Assembly: GCA_023390555.1 (NCBI GenBank)
Contig: JAEWCQ010000015.1
Coordinates: 186,001 to 250,000, forward strand
Source: Bacillota bacterium
GTDB lineage: Bacteria; Bacillota; Clostridia; Lachnospirales; Lachnospiraceae
Direction: 5' to 3'
Length of the DNA: 64,000 bases
A program made the position numbers and the translations under genes. Positions within the stretch are counted from its first letter, which is position 1, and each line of letters starts with the position of its first letter. Below the pieces are notes generated by a model. The model was not told where the DNA came from and searched no databases. It worked only from the letters and a program-made list of their open reading frames with translations. Shown piece after piece: positions 35,262-43,702 of the stretch.

Positions 35262-35501
35262 CTTCCGACTGTTCGTAAACTGGAAATTTGACCGGAAATT
35301 GTTGCTGCCTGTCCCGAAAAATGAAGAAAGCAGCATGCGTTTATCGCTGCTGCTTCCCATGAATTGTGCTCTCCTCTTGCCTTGATATCAGTTGCCGCTG
35401 ATGCACTTGACTGCGCCAACGCAGACTCGGAGCGTTTTATTTTTCGACTAACGATGAATGTAAGCACATGTTACGGCTGATTCAACAATTCTGAAAAATA
35501 G
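35262..35501 (+). pseudogene. decayed, internally deleted histidine-kinase copy
   Basis: DNA-level copy of parts of the 20915-22228 kinase. 35262-35480 matches 21470-21690 (the helix-2 to HisKA region, for example FVNWKF and the stretch encoding AAASHEL), with substitutions, frameshifts and stops. It then jumps to the last 20 bases of the kinase gene including the TAG. About 520 bp in the middle are missing. The end overlaps the convergent xylB stop by 20 bases. Confidence 0.85.
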
Positions 35502-36948
35502 ATTTTAATGCCGGATAGAGCTGTACAAAGTTCCGGTACTTTGTTTCATATGCCGACATCAGCTCTTCTTCCGGCTCTATTGTCTCCGTGACATGGACGA
35601 TCTGCGCCGCCGCACTTTCGAGTGAATCATATACATGATCTGCCATTGCCGCCAAGATCGCCGCCCCGTATGCCGGGCCCTCTTCTACTTCTACCGTACT
35701 CACCTTCACCTGCAAAACATTTGCAATGATTCTTTTCCACAATATACTTTTCGCTCCGCCGCCGCAGATGGTGGTTTCCTTTATTTCGATTCCAAGACTT
35801 CTGGCCACCTCAAGCGAATCACGCAGCGCAAATGCCACACCTTCTAACACTGCCTGCAGCATATCCGCCCTCGTCGTGTCCAAAGACATGCCGACAAATG
35901 CGCCCTTCGCCTGCGGATCATTATGCGGGGACCGCTCTCCCATCAGATACGGCAGAAAAAATACCTGATTTTTTCCAAGATCCGTGATTGCCTGCTGCTC
36001 CGTTGTGAAATCCTTCGTGCCGAGAATATCCTCCATCCACCACCTGTTGCAGGAGGCGGCGCACAGCATACAGCCCATCAGATGATAATTGCCGTCCGCA
36101 TGTGCAAAAGAATGCAGCGCGTTGAATTTATCCACGCCGAATTTCTCATTTGTAATAAAAATCGTACCGCTCGTGCCAAGAGAAAGATTGCACTTTCCCG
36201 CTCCGACCGTCCCCGTGCCGATTGCCGCCGCCGCGTTATCTCCGGCCCCCGCCACGATCTTACAGGTTTTCGGGAATGCAAGCTCCTCGGCGAGCTTTGG
36301 CAGCAGGGTTCCCACTGCTTCATAGCTTTCAAATAATGTCGGCATCTGTTCATTTTTCACGCCGCAGATCGCAAGCATCTCTTCTGACCAGCATTTGTTT
36401 GCAACATCTAAAAGCAGCATGCCGGAAGCATCGGAATAATCCGTGCAGTGCACCCCGGAAAGGCGGTAGGCAAGATAATCCTTTGGGAGCATAATTTTAT
36501 GAATCTTTGCAAAGTTTTCCGGCTCGTTTTCTTTCAGCCAGAGGAGCTTTGGAGCCGTAAAACCGGCAAACGCAATATTTCCCGTATAGGCAGACAGGGT
36601 CGATCTGCCGATTTTCTCATTCAGATCATCCGTCTGTATACCAGTGCGCCCGTCATTCCATAAAATAGCGGGCCGTATTACCTTATCATCGGCATCCAGG
36701 ATAACAAGCCCATGCATCTGTCCCCCGAAGCTGATTCCCGCAATCTGTGAATGATCGCAGTCTTTTGTCAGCTCTTTCAGCCCCACCAGCGACTGCTCCC
36801 ACCAGTCTGTCGGATTCTGTTCCGACCAGCCCGGCTTCGGGAACAGCAGCGGATATTCCTTCGAAACTATTTTCTTCACCTTTCCTGTCTCATCCATCAA
36901 CAGCAGCTTTACCGCTGAGGTACCAAGATCAATCCCAATATACAGCAT
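35482..36948 (-). CDS. xylB: FGGY-family carbohydrate kinase (xylulokinase-like)
   Basis: 488 residues. The N-terminal MLYIGIDLGTSAVKLLLMDE phosphate loop, GQMHGLVILD near 80, GDNAAAAIGTG near 240 and GGGAKSILWKRI near 400 match bacterial xylulokinases. It phosphorylates a ketose such as D-xylulose. It is the last gene of the isomerase-kinase operon. A second copy of its last 16 codons is at 22209-22274. Confidence 0.92.
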   Translation of the reverse strand: MLYIGIDLGTSAVKLLLMDETGKVKKIVSKEYPLLFPKPGWSEQNPTDWWEQSLVGLKELTKDCDHSQIAGISFGGQMHGLVILDADDKVIRPAILWNDGRTGIQTDDLNEKIGRSTLSAYTGNIAFAGFTAPKLLWLKENEPENFAKIHKIMLPKDYLAYRLSGVHCTDYSDASGMLLLDVANKCWSEEMLAICGVKNEQMPTLFESYEAVGTLLPKLAEELAFPKTCKIVAGAGDNAAAAIGTGTVGAGKCNLSLGTSGTIFITNEKFGVDKFNALHSFAHADGNYHLMGCMLCAASCNRWWMEDILGTKDFTTEQQAITDLGKNQVFFLPYLMGERSPHNDPQAKGAFVGMSLDTTRADMLQAVLEGVAFALRDSLEVARSLGIEIKETTICGGGAKSILWKRIIANVLQVKVSTVEVEEGPAYGAAILAAMADHVYDSLESAAAQIVHVTETIEPEEELMSAYETKYRNFVQLYPALKSIFQNC

Positions 36949-37015
36949 CGTATTCTCTCCTTATCATTCTTCCTGATATCCTGCTTCTCCCCAGTTCTTC
37001 GTCTGGGCTCTGACT

Positions 37016-38500
37016 TTAACGAAATGGGTTTTCCGTCGGATAAAGTACCCCGGAAGGCTGATTATAGTCAATGTCCTCCACCGGCACACCGATATATTTG
37101 AACACTTCATAAAGTGCTTTTCCATAATGTCCGAATGCAACCGCTCCATGATGCGGATAATTTTTTTCGATTAAAACATGACGGTAAAATCTTCCCATCT
37201 CTGAAATTGCAAATACACCAATACTTCCAAATGATTTCGTTGCCACCGGAAGCACCTCTCCATGTGCAATATAAGCGCGCAGCTTCGTGTCAGCGGTGCT
37301 CTGTAAGCGGAAGAATGTAATATCACCCGGCATAATATCCCCTTCCAATGTTCCGTTCGTCACCTCTTCCGGAAGACTTCTTGCCATAATCATCTGGTTT
37401 TTCATCGCGCAGCCATTGAGTTTTTTGGAATTGGTATTGCCACAGTGGAAGCCCATAAAGGTATCCTGATGTGTGTATGCAAACTTATCCCGGATCGCTT
37501 CTTCGTACATATCAGCCGGTACGCTATTGTTAATATCTAACAGTGTAACGGCATCCTGACTGATGCAGGTTCCGATATATTCACTTAATGCCCCATAGAT
37601 ATCAACCTCGCAGGATACCGGAATTCCGCGCCCGGTCAGACGGCTATTGACATAACACGGCACAAATCCGAACTGCGTCTGGAATGCAGGCCAGCATTTA
37701 CCGGCAATCGCAACATGCTTCCGATAACCCCTGTGGGTCTCCACCCAGTCTAACAATGTCAGCTCATACTGCGCCAGCTTATTGAGAATCTCCGGCTTCT
37801 TATTTCCGTCGCCAAGCTCCTTTGCCATATCGGCTGCGACCTCGGCTATTCTCTCATCACCCTCATGTTTATGAAAGCTTTCAAATAAATCCAGCTCTGA
37901 ATTTTCCTCAATTTCCACGCCCAGATTGAACAACTGCTGAATCGGTGCATTGCAGGCTAAAAAGTTCAGAGGTCTCGGTCCGAAGCTGATGATCTTTAAG
38001 TCCGAAAGTCCAAGGATTGCCCGTGCAACCGGTACGAATTCGTGGATCATCTTTGCACATTCCCCGGCAGTTCCCACCGGATATTCCGGGATATATGCTT
38101 TCACACCGCGAAGCTTTAAGTTGTAGCTTGCATTTAACATGCCGCAATATGCGTCACCGCGTCCGTTTATCAGGTCATTTTGTGTTTCCTCGGCGGCTGC
38201 CACAAACATCTTCGGCCCGTCAAAGTGCTTCGCCAGAAGTGTCTCTGAAATCTCCGGTCCAAAGTTTCCAAGGTACACGCAAAGCGCATTACAACCCGCT
38301 TTTTTTATATCCTCCAATGCCTGTACCATATGAAGCTCGCTTTCCACAATGCAAACCGGACATTCATAGATATCCGCTGTTCCATAAGCTTTTTCATATG
38401 CCTCTACAAGTGCTTTTCTTCTGTTTACAGACAATGATTCCGGGAAACAATCCCTGCTAACTGCTACAATTGCGATTTTTACTTCTGGAATATTATTCAT
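37016..38500 (-). CDS. L-fucose/L-arabinose isomerase family protein
   Basis: About 494 residues with the FucI/AraA fold: N-terminal Rossmann-like halves (VYLGNFGPEISETLLAKHF) and C-terminal metal/substrate region (FMGFHCGNTNSKKL, ISEMGRFYRHVLIEKNYPHHGAVAFGHYG with His-rich end). It probably converts an aldose to the ketose used by the neighbouring kinase. Start at 38500 (MNNIPEVKIA) is preferred; AAAGGA lies ten bases upstream. The substrate (fucose, arabinose or other) cannot be told. Confidence 0.88.
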   Translation of the reverse strand: MNNIPEVKIAIVAVSRDCFPESLSVNRRKALVEAYEKAYGTADIYECPVCIVESELHMVQALEDIKKAGCNALCVYLGNFGPEISETLLAKHFDGPKMFVAAAEETQNDLINGRGDAYCGMLNASYNLKLRGVKAYIPEYPVGTAGECAKMIHEFVPVARAILGLSDLKIISFGPRPLNFLACNAPIQQLFNLGVEIEENSELDLFESFHKHEGDERIAEVAADMAKELGDGNKKPEILNKLAQYELTLLDWVETHRGYRKHVAIAGKCWPAFQTQFGFVPCYVNSRLTGRGIPVSCEVDIYGALSEYIGTCISQDAVTLLDINNSVPADMYEEAIRDKFAYTHQDTFMGFHCGNTNSKKLNGCAMKNQMIMARSLPEEVTNGTLEGDIMPGDITFFRLQSTADTKLRAYIAHGEVLPVATKSFGSIGVFAISEMGRFYRHVLIEKNYPHHGAVAFGHYGKALYEVFKYIGVPVEDIDYNQPSGVLYPTENPFR

Positions 38501-38621
38501 GATGATTTCATCCTTTCTTTTTTTGAATTTATTTATGTGTATTTCCTTCATGATGAATTTTTTAATTCATAAAAAACCTTGTTACATGAAACTGTAAAAG
38601 CCTTTGTTCCAGATAATTTTA

Positions 38622-39236
38622 TCAAACCGTGATATTTTCACCCTTCAAACCGTTGAAGGCACCTTCAATTTCAGCCTCTTCATGCCCAATCAGCCACTTA
38701 TTCACCGCCGTCAAAAGCCTGCTTTCCCCTTGCCGTTCGGGCAAAAACGGCAGTTCTTCATTGGTTCCTTTCGGCAGAACGACCACACAGCGGAATCCCC
38801 CTTCCTGTGCGTCGCACGGCGCATAGTGCAGTGTTGTGGCATAGAGCTCCACGGCGGTACCAGCCGGAACCAGAAACGCTTCGATACGAGCGGTATCATA
38901 GGTGTTGTCTGTCTCAATGTCCTGCTGGCGTCCAAGCAGCAGAATCAAATCCGTTACCGCGATGTCGATTTCCGACGAGCGGTGGTACTCCACTGCGTTC
39001 AGTTTCTTGTTTTTTCCGTTGCAATAGCCAATCTGGACCGGTAATCCACCGAATCCGATTCTTTCAATTGCCTCCGCCTCCGGTAAAACCTCCAGCGCCT
39101 CGGCGGACGGTACGTAAATGACCTCCTCCGGCAGCGGCGTATGTTCCATTTCTTTTAAAATTTTAGGAACCGGAATGTCTGTCAGAATCTTCCCGTAGTT
39201 CAAAAAGCATGCATCTGTGACCTTTTTTATTTCCAT
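38622..39236 (-). CDS. DUF4867 family protein
   Basis: 204 residues, cupin-like beta-rich: LPVQIGYCNGKNKKLNAVEYH and TAVELYATTLHYAPC. The family is found beside sugar isomerase and kinase genes in gut Clostridia and may be a sugar lyxose-isomerase-like or mutarotase-like helper; the function is not established. Start with AAGGAGG. Stands between the AraC regulator and the isomerase on the same strand. Confidence 0.75.
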   Translation of the reverse strand: MEIKKVTDACFLNYGKILTDIPVPKILKEMEHTPLPEEVIYVPSAEALEVLPEAEAIERIGFGGLPVQIGYCNGKNKKLNAVEYHRSSEIDIAVTDLILLLGRQQDIETDNTYDTARIEAFLVPAGTAVELYATTLHYAPCDAQEGGFRCVVVLPKGTNEELPFLPERQGESRLLTAVNKWLIGHEEAEIEGAFNGLKGENITV

Positions 39237-39356
39237 AAAAAATGACCTCCTTCCGAATTATTTAAATTCTTCTCACTGAGATCATTTTAACAATTTATAT
39301 TTTTATTTTCGACCACTTACTTATCTAATTCATGTCAATTTCTTGTCTTTTTTCTA

Positions 39357-40235
39357 TCATTCCCTGTCCGGCAACTTTCCTGCATGATGCGTCTGTTTCT
39401 TTCCATCAATTTCTCCCAAAATCTCCTCGCGGTATGTACTCGGCAGCATTCCATACTTTTTCCGAAACGCCCTTGCGAGTGCCTTGCTGTTGGGGAAACC
39501 ATGATTCAGTGCAATTTCACTCAGCGTATCACCGGTGTTTTTCAGGTCCTGATAAGCGTAGCGGAGTCTGATATCCCCAAGGTAGGATTTAAAATTAATT
39601 CCGGCATAATTCTGAAACATGCGTGAAAGATAGGTCGGCGAATACCCGAATATCCCAGCCACCTGCTCCAGCGTCAAATCCGAGGCATAGTTGTCCTTCA
39701 TATAGGAGGTAATGGACGACAGGCGGTTCAGATTCTTATTTCTGCGAAGCTGCGCTTCATTGATTTCTGTTTTTTGATATTCCGCTATCAGAAGATGCAT
39801 GGCAAGATAAAACAATCCTTTCACACGCATGTCATATCCCCGCTCTTTTTTCATATATACCTCATACATGGTGCGCAGCAGCTCCATCAGCTTCTCATCC
39901 CGCTCGCCGGGATCATGGGTAAACCAGATGAACTGCTCACCGGTGTAATAATTTTCAAACAACCGGAGCGGAATCTGCAGCACAATGGTCTTGTTCGGTT
40001 TGGGGGACTGAACCGAATGCACTTCATTGGAGTTTACAATGATGAACTTTCCCGCTGTTAATGGATATTCCTTTTCGTCTATCCCAAATGAAAGACCGCC
40101 TTCACAGACCGCAAAAATCTCCACGGAACGATGCCAGTGCTTTTCACGCTCATAATTTCCGTCTTTTCCTTCAAACAGGAAGAGTTTAAACGGCAGATCT
40201 TCATTTGGGATAATTAATTCATGATCGATTTTCAC
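39357..40235 (-). CDS. AraC-family transcriptional regulator
   Basis: 292 residues: N-terminal cupin sensor (HWHRSVEIFAVCEGGLSF near 30-50) and C-terminal double helix-turn-helix (LTLEQVAGIFGYSPTYLSRMF and ALNHGFPNSKALARAFRKKY). Likely the sugar-responsive activator of the downstream DUF4867-isomerase-kinase genes. The start is GTG with GGAGG upstream. Confidence 0.92.
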   Translation of the reverse strand: MKIDHELIIPNEDLPFKLFLFEGKDGNYEREKHWHRSVEIFAVCEGGLSFGIDEKEYPLTAGKFIIVNSNEVHSVQSPKPNKTIVLQIPLRLFENYYTGEQFIWFTHDPGERDEKLMELLRTMYEVYMKKERGYDMRVKGLFYLAMHLLIAEYQKTEINEAQLRRNKNLNRLSSITSYMKDNYASDLTLEQVAGIFGYSPTYLSRMFQNYAGINFKSYLGDIRLRYAYQDLKNTGDTLSEIALNHGFPNSKALARAFRKKYGMLPSTYREEILGEIDGKKQTHHAGKLPDRE

Positions 40236-40332
40236 TCCTTTGTCCTCCAGCTTCTGTTCATATTAAGATGGTTCCATCTTTCGCAATAGCACTTTCAACC
40301 ACTTTTCAGGATCGGCACCTTGTTACAGCTCC

Positions 40333-41097
40333 CTATACCTTCACATGTGGATTCCTATATTGCCCATGCCTCTTTGTATTTTTTCCATATTGAATGGCAA
40401 ACTTCGGGCATCGATGCAGGCAGCCAAGACACATGGCACACTTGCTCTTCGTCCAGAGCGGCTTACCCTCCTGCAGCTCTATTGCACCTACCGGACATTT
40501 CTTCGCACAGAGTCCACAGCTCACACAGGTGTCTTCTACCGTAAAGTGGCTTGTATTACGCATTTTTTCATAGTAAGGTTTGTAAAATGGAGCCGTAAAA
40601 TGCGGTATTTTATTCTTCATAAAATCGCCCCGTTTTCTCTGCTCAATATTTTTAATTATTTCATCGAGCTGTGGTTCCACATTGCTGTTAATTTTTGTCA
40701 CTTTCTCTTTATCAGACAGATCAAATATTGGCGTCCAGGTATCCGGCATTTTTACGCCATAATAGGCATCAAATTCAATCTTTGCATAATCCGCCAGGTA
40801 TTTGTTGGCAAAATATCCGCTATGTGCGGGCGTTGTTCCGTAGGTTGCAATAAAATAAAAATATGGCTTTTCCTCGTAAGTAAAAGTAGTTGTCTTCAAA
40901 AAATCAACTACAACCGATGGAATGCCCCATGCATAAGTAGGAGATACGATACCAACGCATTCACCCTTTTTCACTGAAACGCTTTTTTTCTCTGCTGCCA
41001 GAATCTCTGTCACTGAGATGCATTCTTCACTGGCAGCTTTTGCAATACATTCTGCTGCATACTTACAGTTTCCCGTCGCCGAAAAATAAAATATCAT
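40333..41097 (-). CDS. EFR1-type flavodoxin-ferredoxin protein
   Basis: 254 residues: N-terminal flavodoxin fold (MIFYFSATGNCKYAAECI) and C-terminal two [4Fe-4S] clusters, CVSCGLCAKKCP and CAMCLGCLHRCP. Electron carrier found in anaerobic Firmicutes, partner unknown. Immediately upstream, on the same strand, is a truncated dehydrogenase. Confidence 0.9.
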   Translation of the reverse strand: MIFYFSATGNCKYAAECIAKAASEECISVTEILAAEKKSVSVKKGECVGIVSPTYAWGIPSVVVDFLKTTTFTYEEKPYFYFIATYGTTPAHSGYFANKYLADYAKIEFDAYYGVKMPDTWTPIFDLSDKEKVTKINSNVEPQLDEIIKNIEQRKRGDFMKNKIPHFTAPFYKPYYEKMRNTSHFTVEDTCVSCGLCAKKCPVGAIELQEGKPLWTKSKCAMCLGCLHRCPKFAIQYGKNTKRHGQYRNPHVKV

Positions 41098-41126
41098 AGT
41101 TTTTTATACTCCTTAATTCACTTTAT

Positions 41127-41270
41127 TTAATCCCTTTTCTGTTCCAGACGTTCTCTACGCCTGGCTATCACCCAGATTTCATCCAGTTTCTTATATTTAT
41201 CTAATATTGTTTCTGCAAATTCCAATCCCAGTCCGGATAATGCTCCGGTTACAATCGTAATTTTCGTCTT
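41127..41270 (-). pseudogene. truncated short-chain dehydrogenase remnant
   Basis: Encodes KITIVTGALSGLGLEFAETI, the nucleotide-binding start of an SDR, then DEIWVIARRRERLEQKRD and a stop after 47 residues. There is no start codon in frame before it, and the catalytic part is absent. About 30 bp upstream of the flavodoxin-ferredoxin gene. Confidence 0.7.
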
Positions 41271-41404
41271 ATACCTACATTATTCAATTGTTTCTATATT
41301 TTACAGTTGTCCAACTGAACAAATGATAAGATTTAAAAGTGGTGACGTCAATTTAGAGTATTTTAGCTTTATCCATATCTGTACATTTCTTAAAAGTGTC
41401 TAAT

Positions 41405-41749
41405 TTACGATTTCGCAGACAAGTTTTGCGCATGTTCCTTTCCCCATTCACACATAGATGTCACAATTGGAATAAGGCTCTCTCCCTTCACCGTAAGAGA
41501 ATACTCTACTTTTGGGGGAACCTGCGGATACTCCTTTCTGGAAATAATCCCCTCCTGTTCCAGCTCTTTCAGTTGTGTACTAAGCATTTTATGCGTGATT
41601 CCATCTATGCTTTTTTTAAATATGTTATATCTCACCGGCGTGGTACAGGCAAGCAGATAAATAATTTTTAATTTCCATTTTCCGCTTACGATAGACAACG
41701 TATATTCAAAAGGTTCTTTATTACTGACAAAACATAATTTTTCCGGCAT
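41405..41749 (-). CDS. HxlR-family winged-helix regulator
   Basis: 114 residues with PFEYTLSIVSGKWKLKIIYLL, DGITHKMLSTQLKELEQEGI and SLTVKGESLIPIV, the standard HxlR pattern. It is transcribed divergently from the amidohydrolase and may control it or the flavodoxin-ferredoxin gene. Confidence 0.9.
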   Translation of the reverse strand: MPEKLCFVSNKEPFEYTLSIVSGKWKLKIIYLLACTTPVRYNIFKKSIDGITHKMLSTQLKELEQEGIISRKEYPQVPPKVEYSLTVKGESLIPIVTSMCEWGKEHAQNLSAKS

Positions 41750-41868
41750 TATTCTAACTCTCCTTTTCGTAAGTATACTACAAAAAAGTGCATTCTATCT
41801 TTTTTCTTCAAACTTATTATAATAGAAAACAAAAAACAATTCAACTTATTGAAAGGCGGATACTACTC

Positions 41869-42657
41869 ATGATTATTGACGGACACTCACATGTCACTTT
41901 ACCAATTCAGGAACACATCACTGCTATGAACGCTGCAAACGTAGATAAAACGGTTTTATTTTCTACGACTTTTCATCCGGAAGCAGCGAAAAATTTTGCG
42001 GAAGTCAAAGCGTCTATGGAATTTCTAAATGATTTATTAGCGGGAAAAAAGGGATCTATGGTTGAGGCACGGACAAAGGCAGTCTCGGAATTGGTTGAAG
42101 CAATTCATCTATATCCGGATCGCTACATCGGATTTGGAGCGGTTCCCGTAGGTCTTGAACCAGATGCCACACTGCAATATGTAGAGGAAATGATAGAAAA
42201 AAATCACTTATACGGAATGGGTGAATTTACACTTGGATGCGGGCAAATTCATTTATTGAAAAACATTTTTATGTCCTCAAGGGAGTTTCATAATCTCCCC
42301 ATATGGATACATGCTTTTTTCCCGCTTACTGTGTCAGACATAAAAGAAATTTCAGAATTGGCGAAAAGTTATCCGCAAACTCCGGTTATCCTTGGACACC
42401 TGGGAGGAAGCAACTGGATGGAAACAGTTTCCCTTGTAAAGGAGATTTCGAATCTATATCTCGATACCTCCGCCTATTATTCCACTTTTGTTTTGGGAAG
42501 CATTATAAACGAAATTCCCCAAAAATGTTTTTTTGGGGTAGATCGGCCATTTGGTGACTTGCAATTATCCATAGACACCATACTGCGGCTTGCTAAAACA
42601 CCATCCATTGCCCATGCGGTGTTGGGCGAAAATATTGCGCAGGTACTAAACATATAA
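41869..42657 (+). CDS. amidohydrolase-2 family protein
   Basis: 262 residues of a TIM-barrel metal-dependent hydrolase: MIIDGHSHVTLPIQEH holds the HxH metal ligands, FPLTVSDI and VILGHLGGSNWME follow, and LYLDTSAYY precedes the last strand. Members hydrolyse or decarboxylate small acids; the substrate is unknown. The ATG at 41869 is preferred to 41788 because AAAGGCGG lies nine bases upstream and the protein then begins with the metal motif. Confidence 0.85.
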   Translation: MIIDGHSHVTLPIQEHITAMNAANVDKTVLFSTTFHPEAAKNFAEVKASMEFLNDLLAGKKGSMVEARTKAVSELVEAIHLYPDRYIGFGAVPVGLEPDATLQYVEEMIEKNHLYGMGEFTLGCGQIHLLKNIFMSSREFHNLPIWIHAFFPLTVSDIKEISELAKSYPQTPVILGHLGGSNWMETVSLVKEISNLYLDTSAYYSTFVLGSIINEIPQKCFFGVDRPFGDLQLSIDTILRLAKTPSIAHAVLGENIAQVLNI

Positions 42658-42828
42658 GAAGCAGCCATGCACCTTCTTGTTTCCCGTTTTAAAAGACACC
42701 GAGCCAGCAGCGGAAAGCCCCTTACGTCAATCCTTCTATCTATGATTGGCAGGGTGATAAGGTACATTCTACCGATTTCATCATACAATGTATCAACCAT
42801 TATATTTTGAAAGGTAGAAATACAACCT

Positions 42829-43569
42829 ATGTATTCATGTTCATCAGGAGCACTCCCATATCAGGTTCAATCCGGCGATTCCCTATGGGTAATTGCTCAG
42901 CGCTATAATACCACGATACAGGAAATTGCATCCGCAAATCCCGGTCTGGATACAGTCAACCTGTCCATCGGGCAAATCATTTGTATTCCGGCAAGATACA
43001 ACGCTTACCAGACGTCTGCGGCAAGAATCAGCCCCGCGGAACAAACCTTAAGTAATCACATGCGTATGCTGTGGGAACAGCATGTTTATTGGACGAGGCT
43101 TTTCATCCTAAGCCTGGCGTTTGATCTGCCGGATAAGGAAGCCGTCACAGACCGTCTCCTCCGCAATGCCCAGGATTTTGAAGCAGCTCTGATTCCTTTT
43201 TACGGAGACACCGCTGCAGCAAAATTTTCTGACCTGCTCAAAAGCCATCTCACAATTGCTGCCGAGCTTGTACAGGCAGCCAAGGACAATAACACCACCG
43301 CCGCCAATGATGCCGAAAAACGCTGGTACGAAAATGCAAATCAGATTGCGGATTTCTTAAACAGTATCAATCCTTACTGGTCCGCTCAGGAGTGGCAGAA
43401 GATGCTGTATGATCATCTGGCCATGACAAAAGAAGAGGCTGTTGACATTCTAACCGGTAAATATCCGGACAGTATCGTCAAATTTGAAGACATTGAACGG
43501 CAAGCGCTCATGATGGCAGATATGATGACAAACGGAATTGTAAACCAGTTTCCTCAATATTTCAGATAA
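42829..43569 (+). CDS. LysM-domain protein, spore- or wall-associated
   Basis: 246 residues. One LysM peptidoglycan-binding repeat at 11-55 (YQVQSGDSLWVIAQRYNTT), then a helical domain (about 70-246) with QTLSNHMRMLWEQHVYWTRL and KYPDSIVKFEDIERQALMMADMM. This helical part is like the four-helix acetylglutamate kinase-like domain seen in Clostridia. No signal peptide is evident. Convergent with the DUF4173 gene, separated by a long hairpin. Confidence 0.8.
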   Translation: MYSCSSGALPYQVQSGDSLWVIAQRYNTTIQEIASANPGLDTVNLSIGQIICIPARYNAYQTSAARISPAEQTLSNHMRMLWEQHVYWTRLFILSLAFDLPDKEAVTDRLLRNAQDFEAALIPFYGDTAAAKFSDLLKSHLTIAAELVQAAKDNNTTAANDAEKRWYENANQIADFLNSINPYWSAQEWQKMLYDHLAMTKEEAVDILTGKYPDSIVKFEDIERQALMMADMMTNGIVNQFPQYFR

Positions 43570-43582
43570 GCTCCCGTACAAA

Positions 43583-43668
43583 AGTTCCTTTTTGCAGATA
43601 CCAGAACTGTAATCCCATATTCCATTCATTCTTATCTGATTACAAAACCGTATTTGCAAAAAGGAACT
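43583..43668. repeat. 86-bp inverted-repeat element (MITE-like hairpin)
   Basis: 19-base terminal arms, AGTTCCTTTTTGCAGATAC and GTATTTGCAAAAAGGAACT, are complementary but for one base. Inside, GTAATC/GATTAC form a second stem. No U tract follows on either side, so it is more like a small mobile hairpin than a terminator, though it sits between convergent genes. Confidence 0.6.
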
Positions 43669-43702
43669 GTGATTGTATGAAAAGAAAAGTATTCTTCCTT
43701 TT

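Noticed and set aside
35255..35467. 70-residue minus-strand frame
   Set aside because: It is the antisense of the decayed kinase copy; the same shadow frame exists opposite the intact kinase at 21430-21633.
42714..42828. Possible C-terminal gene remnant before the LysM gene (reads YVNPSIYDWQGDKVHST)
   Set aside because: Protein-like but interrupted upstream and not assignable; too short to support.
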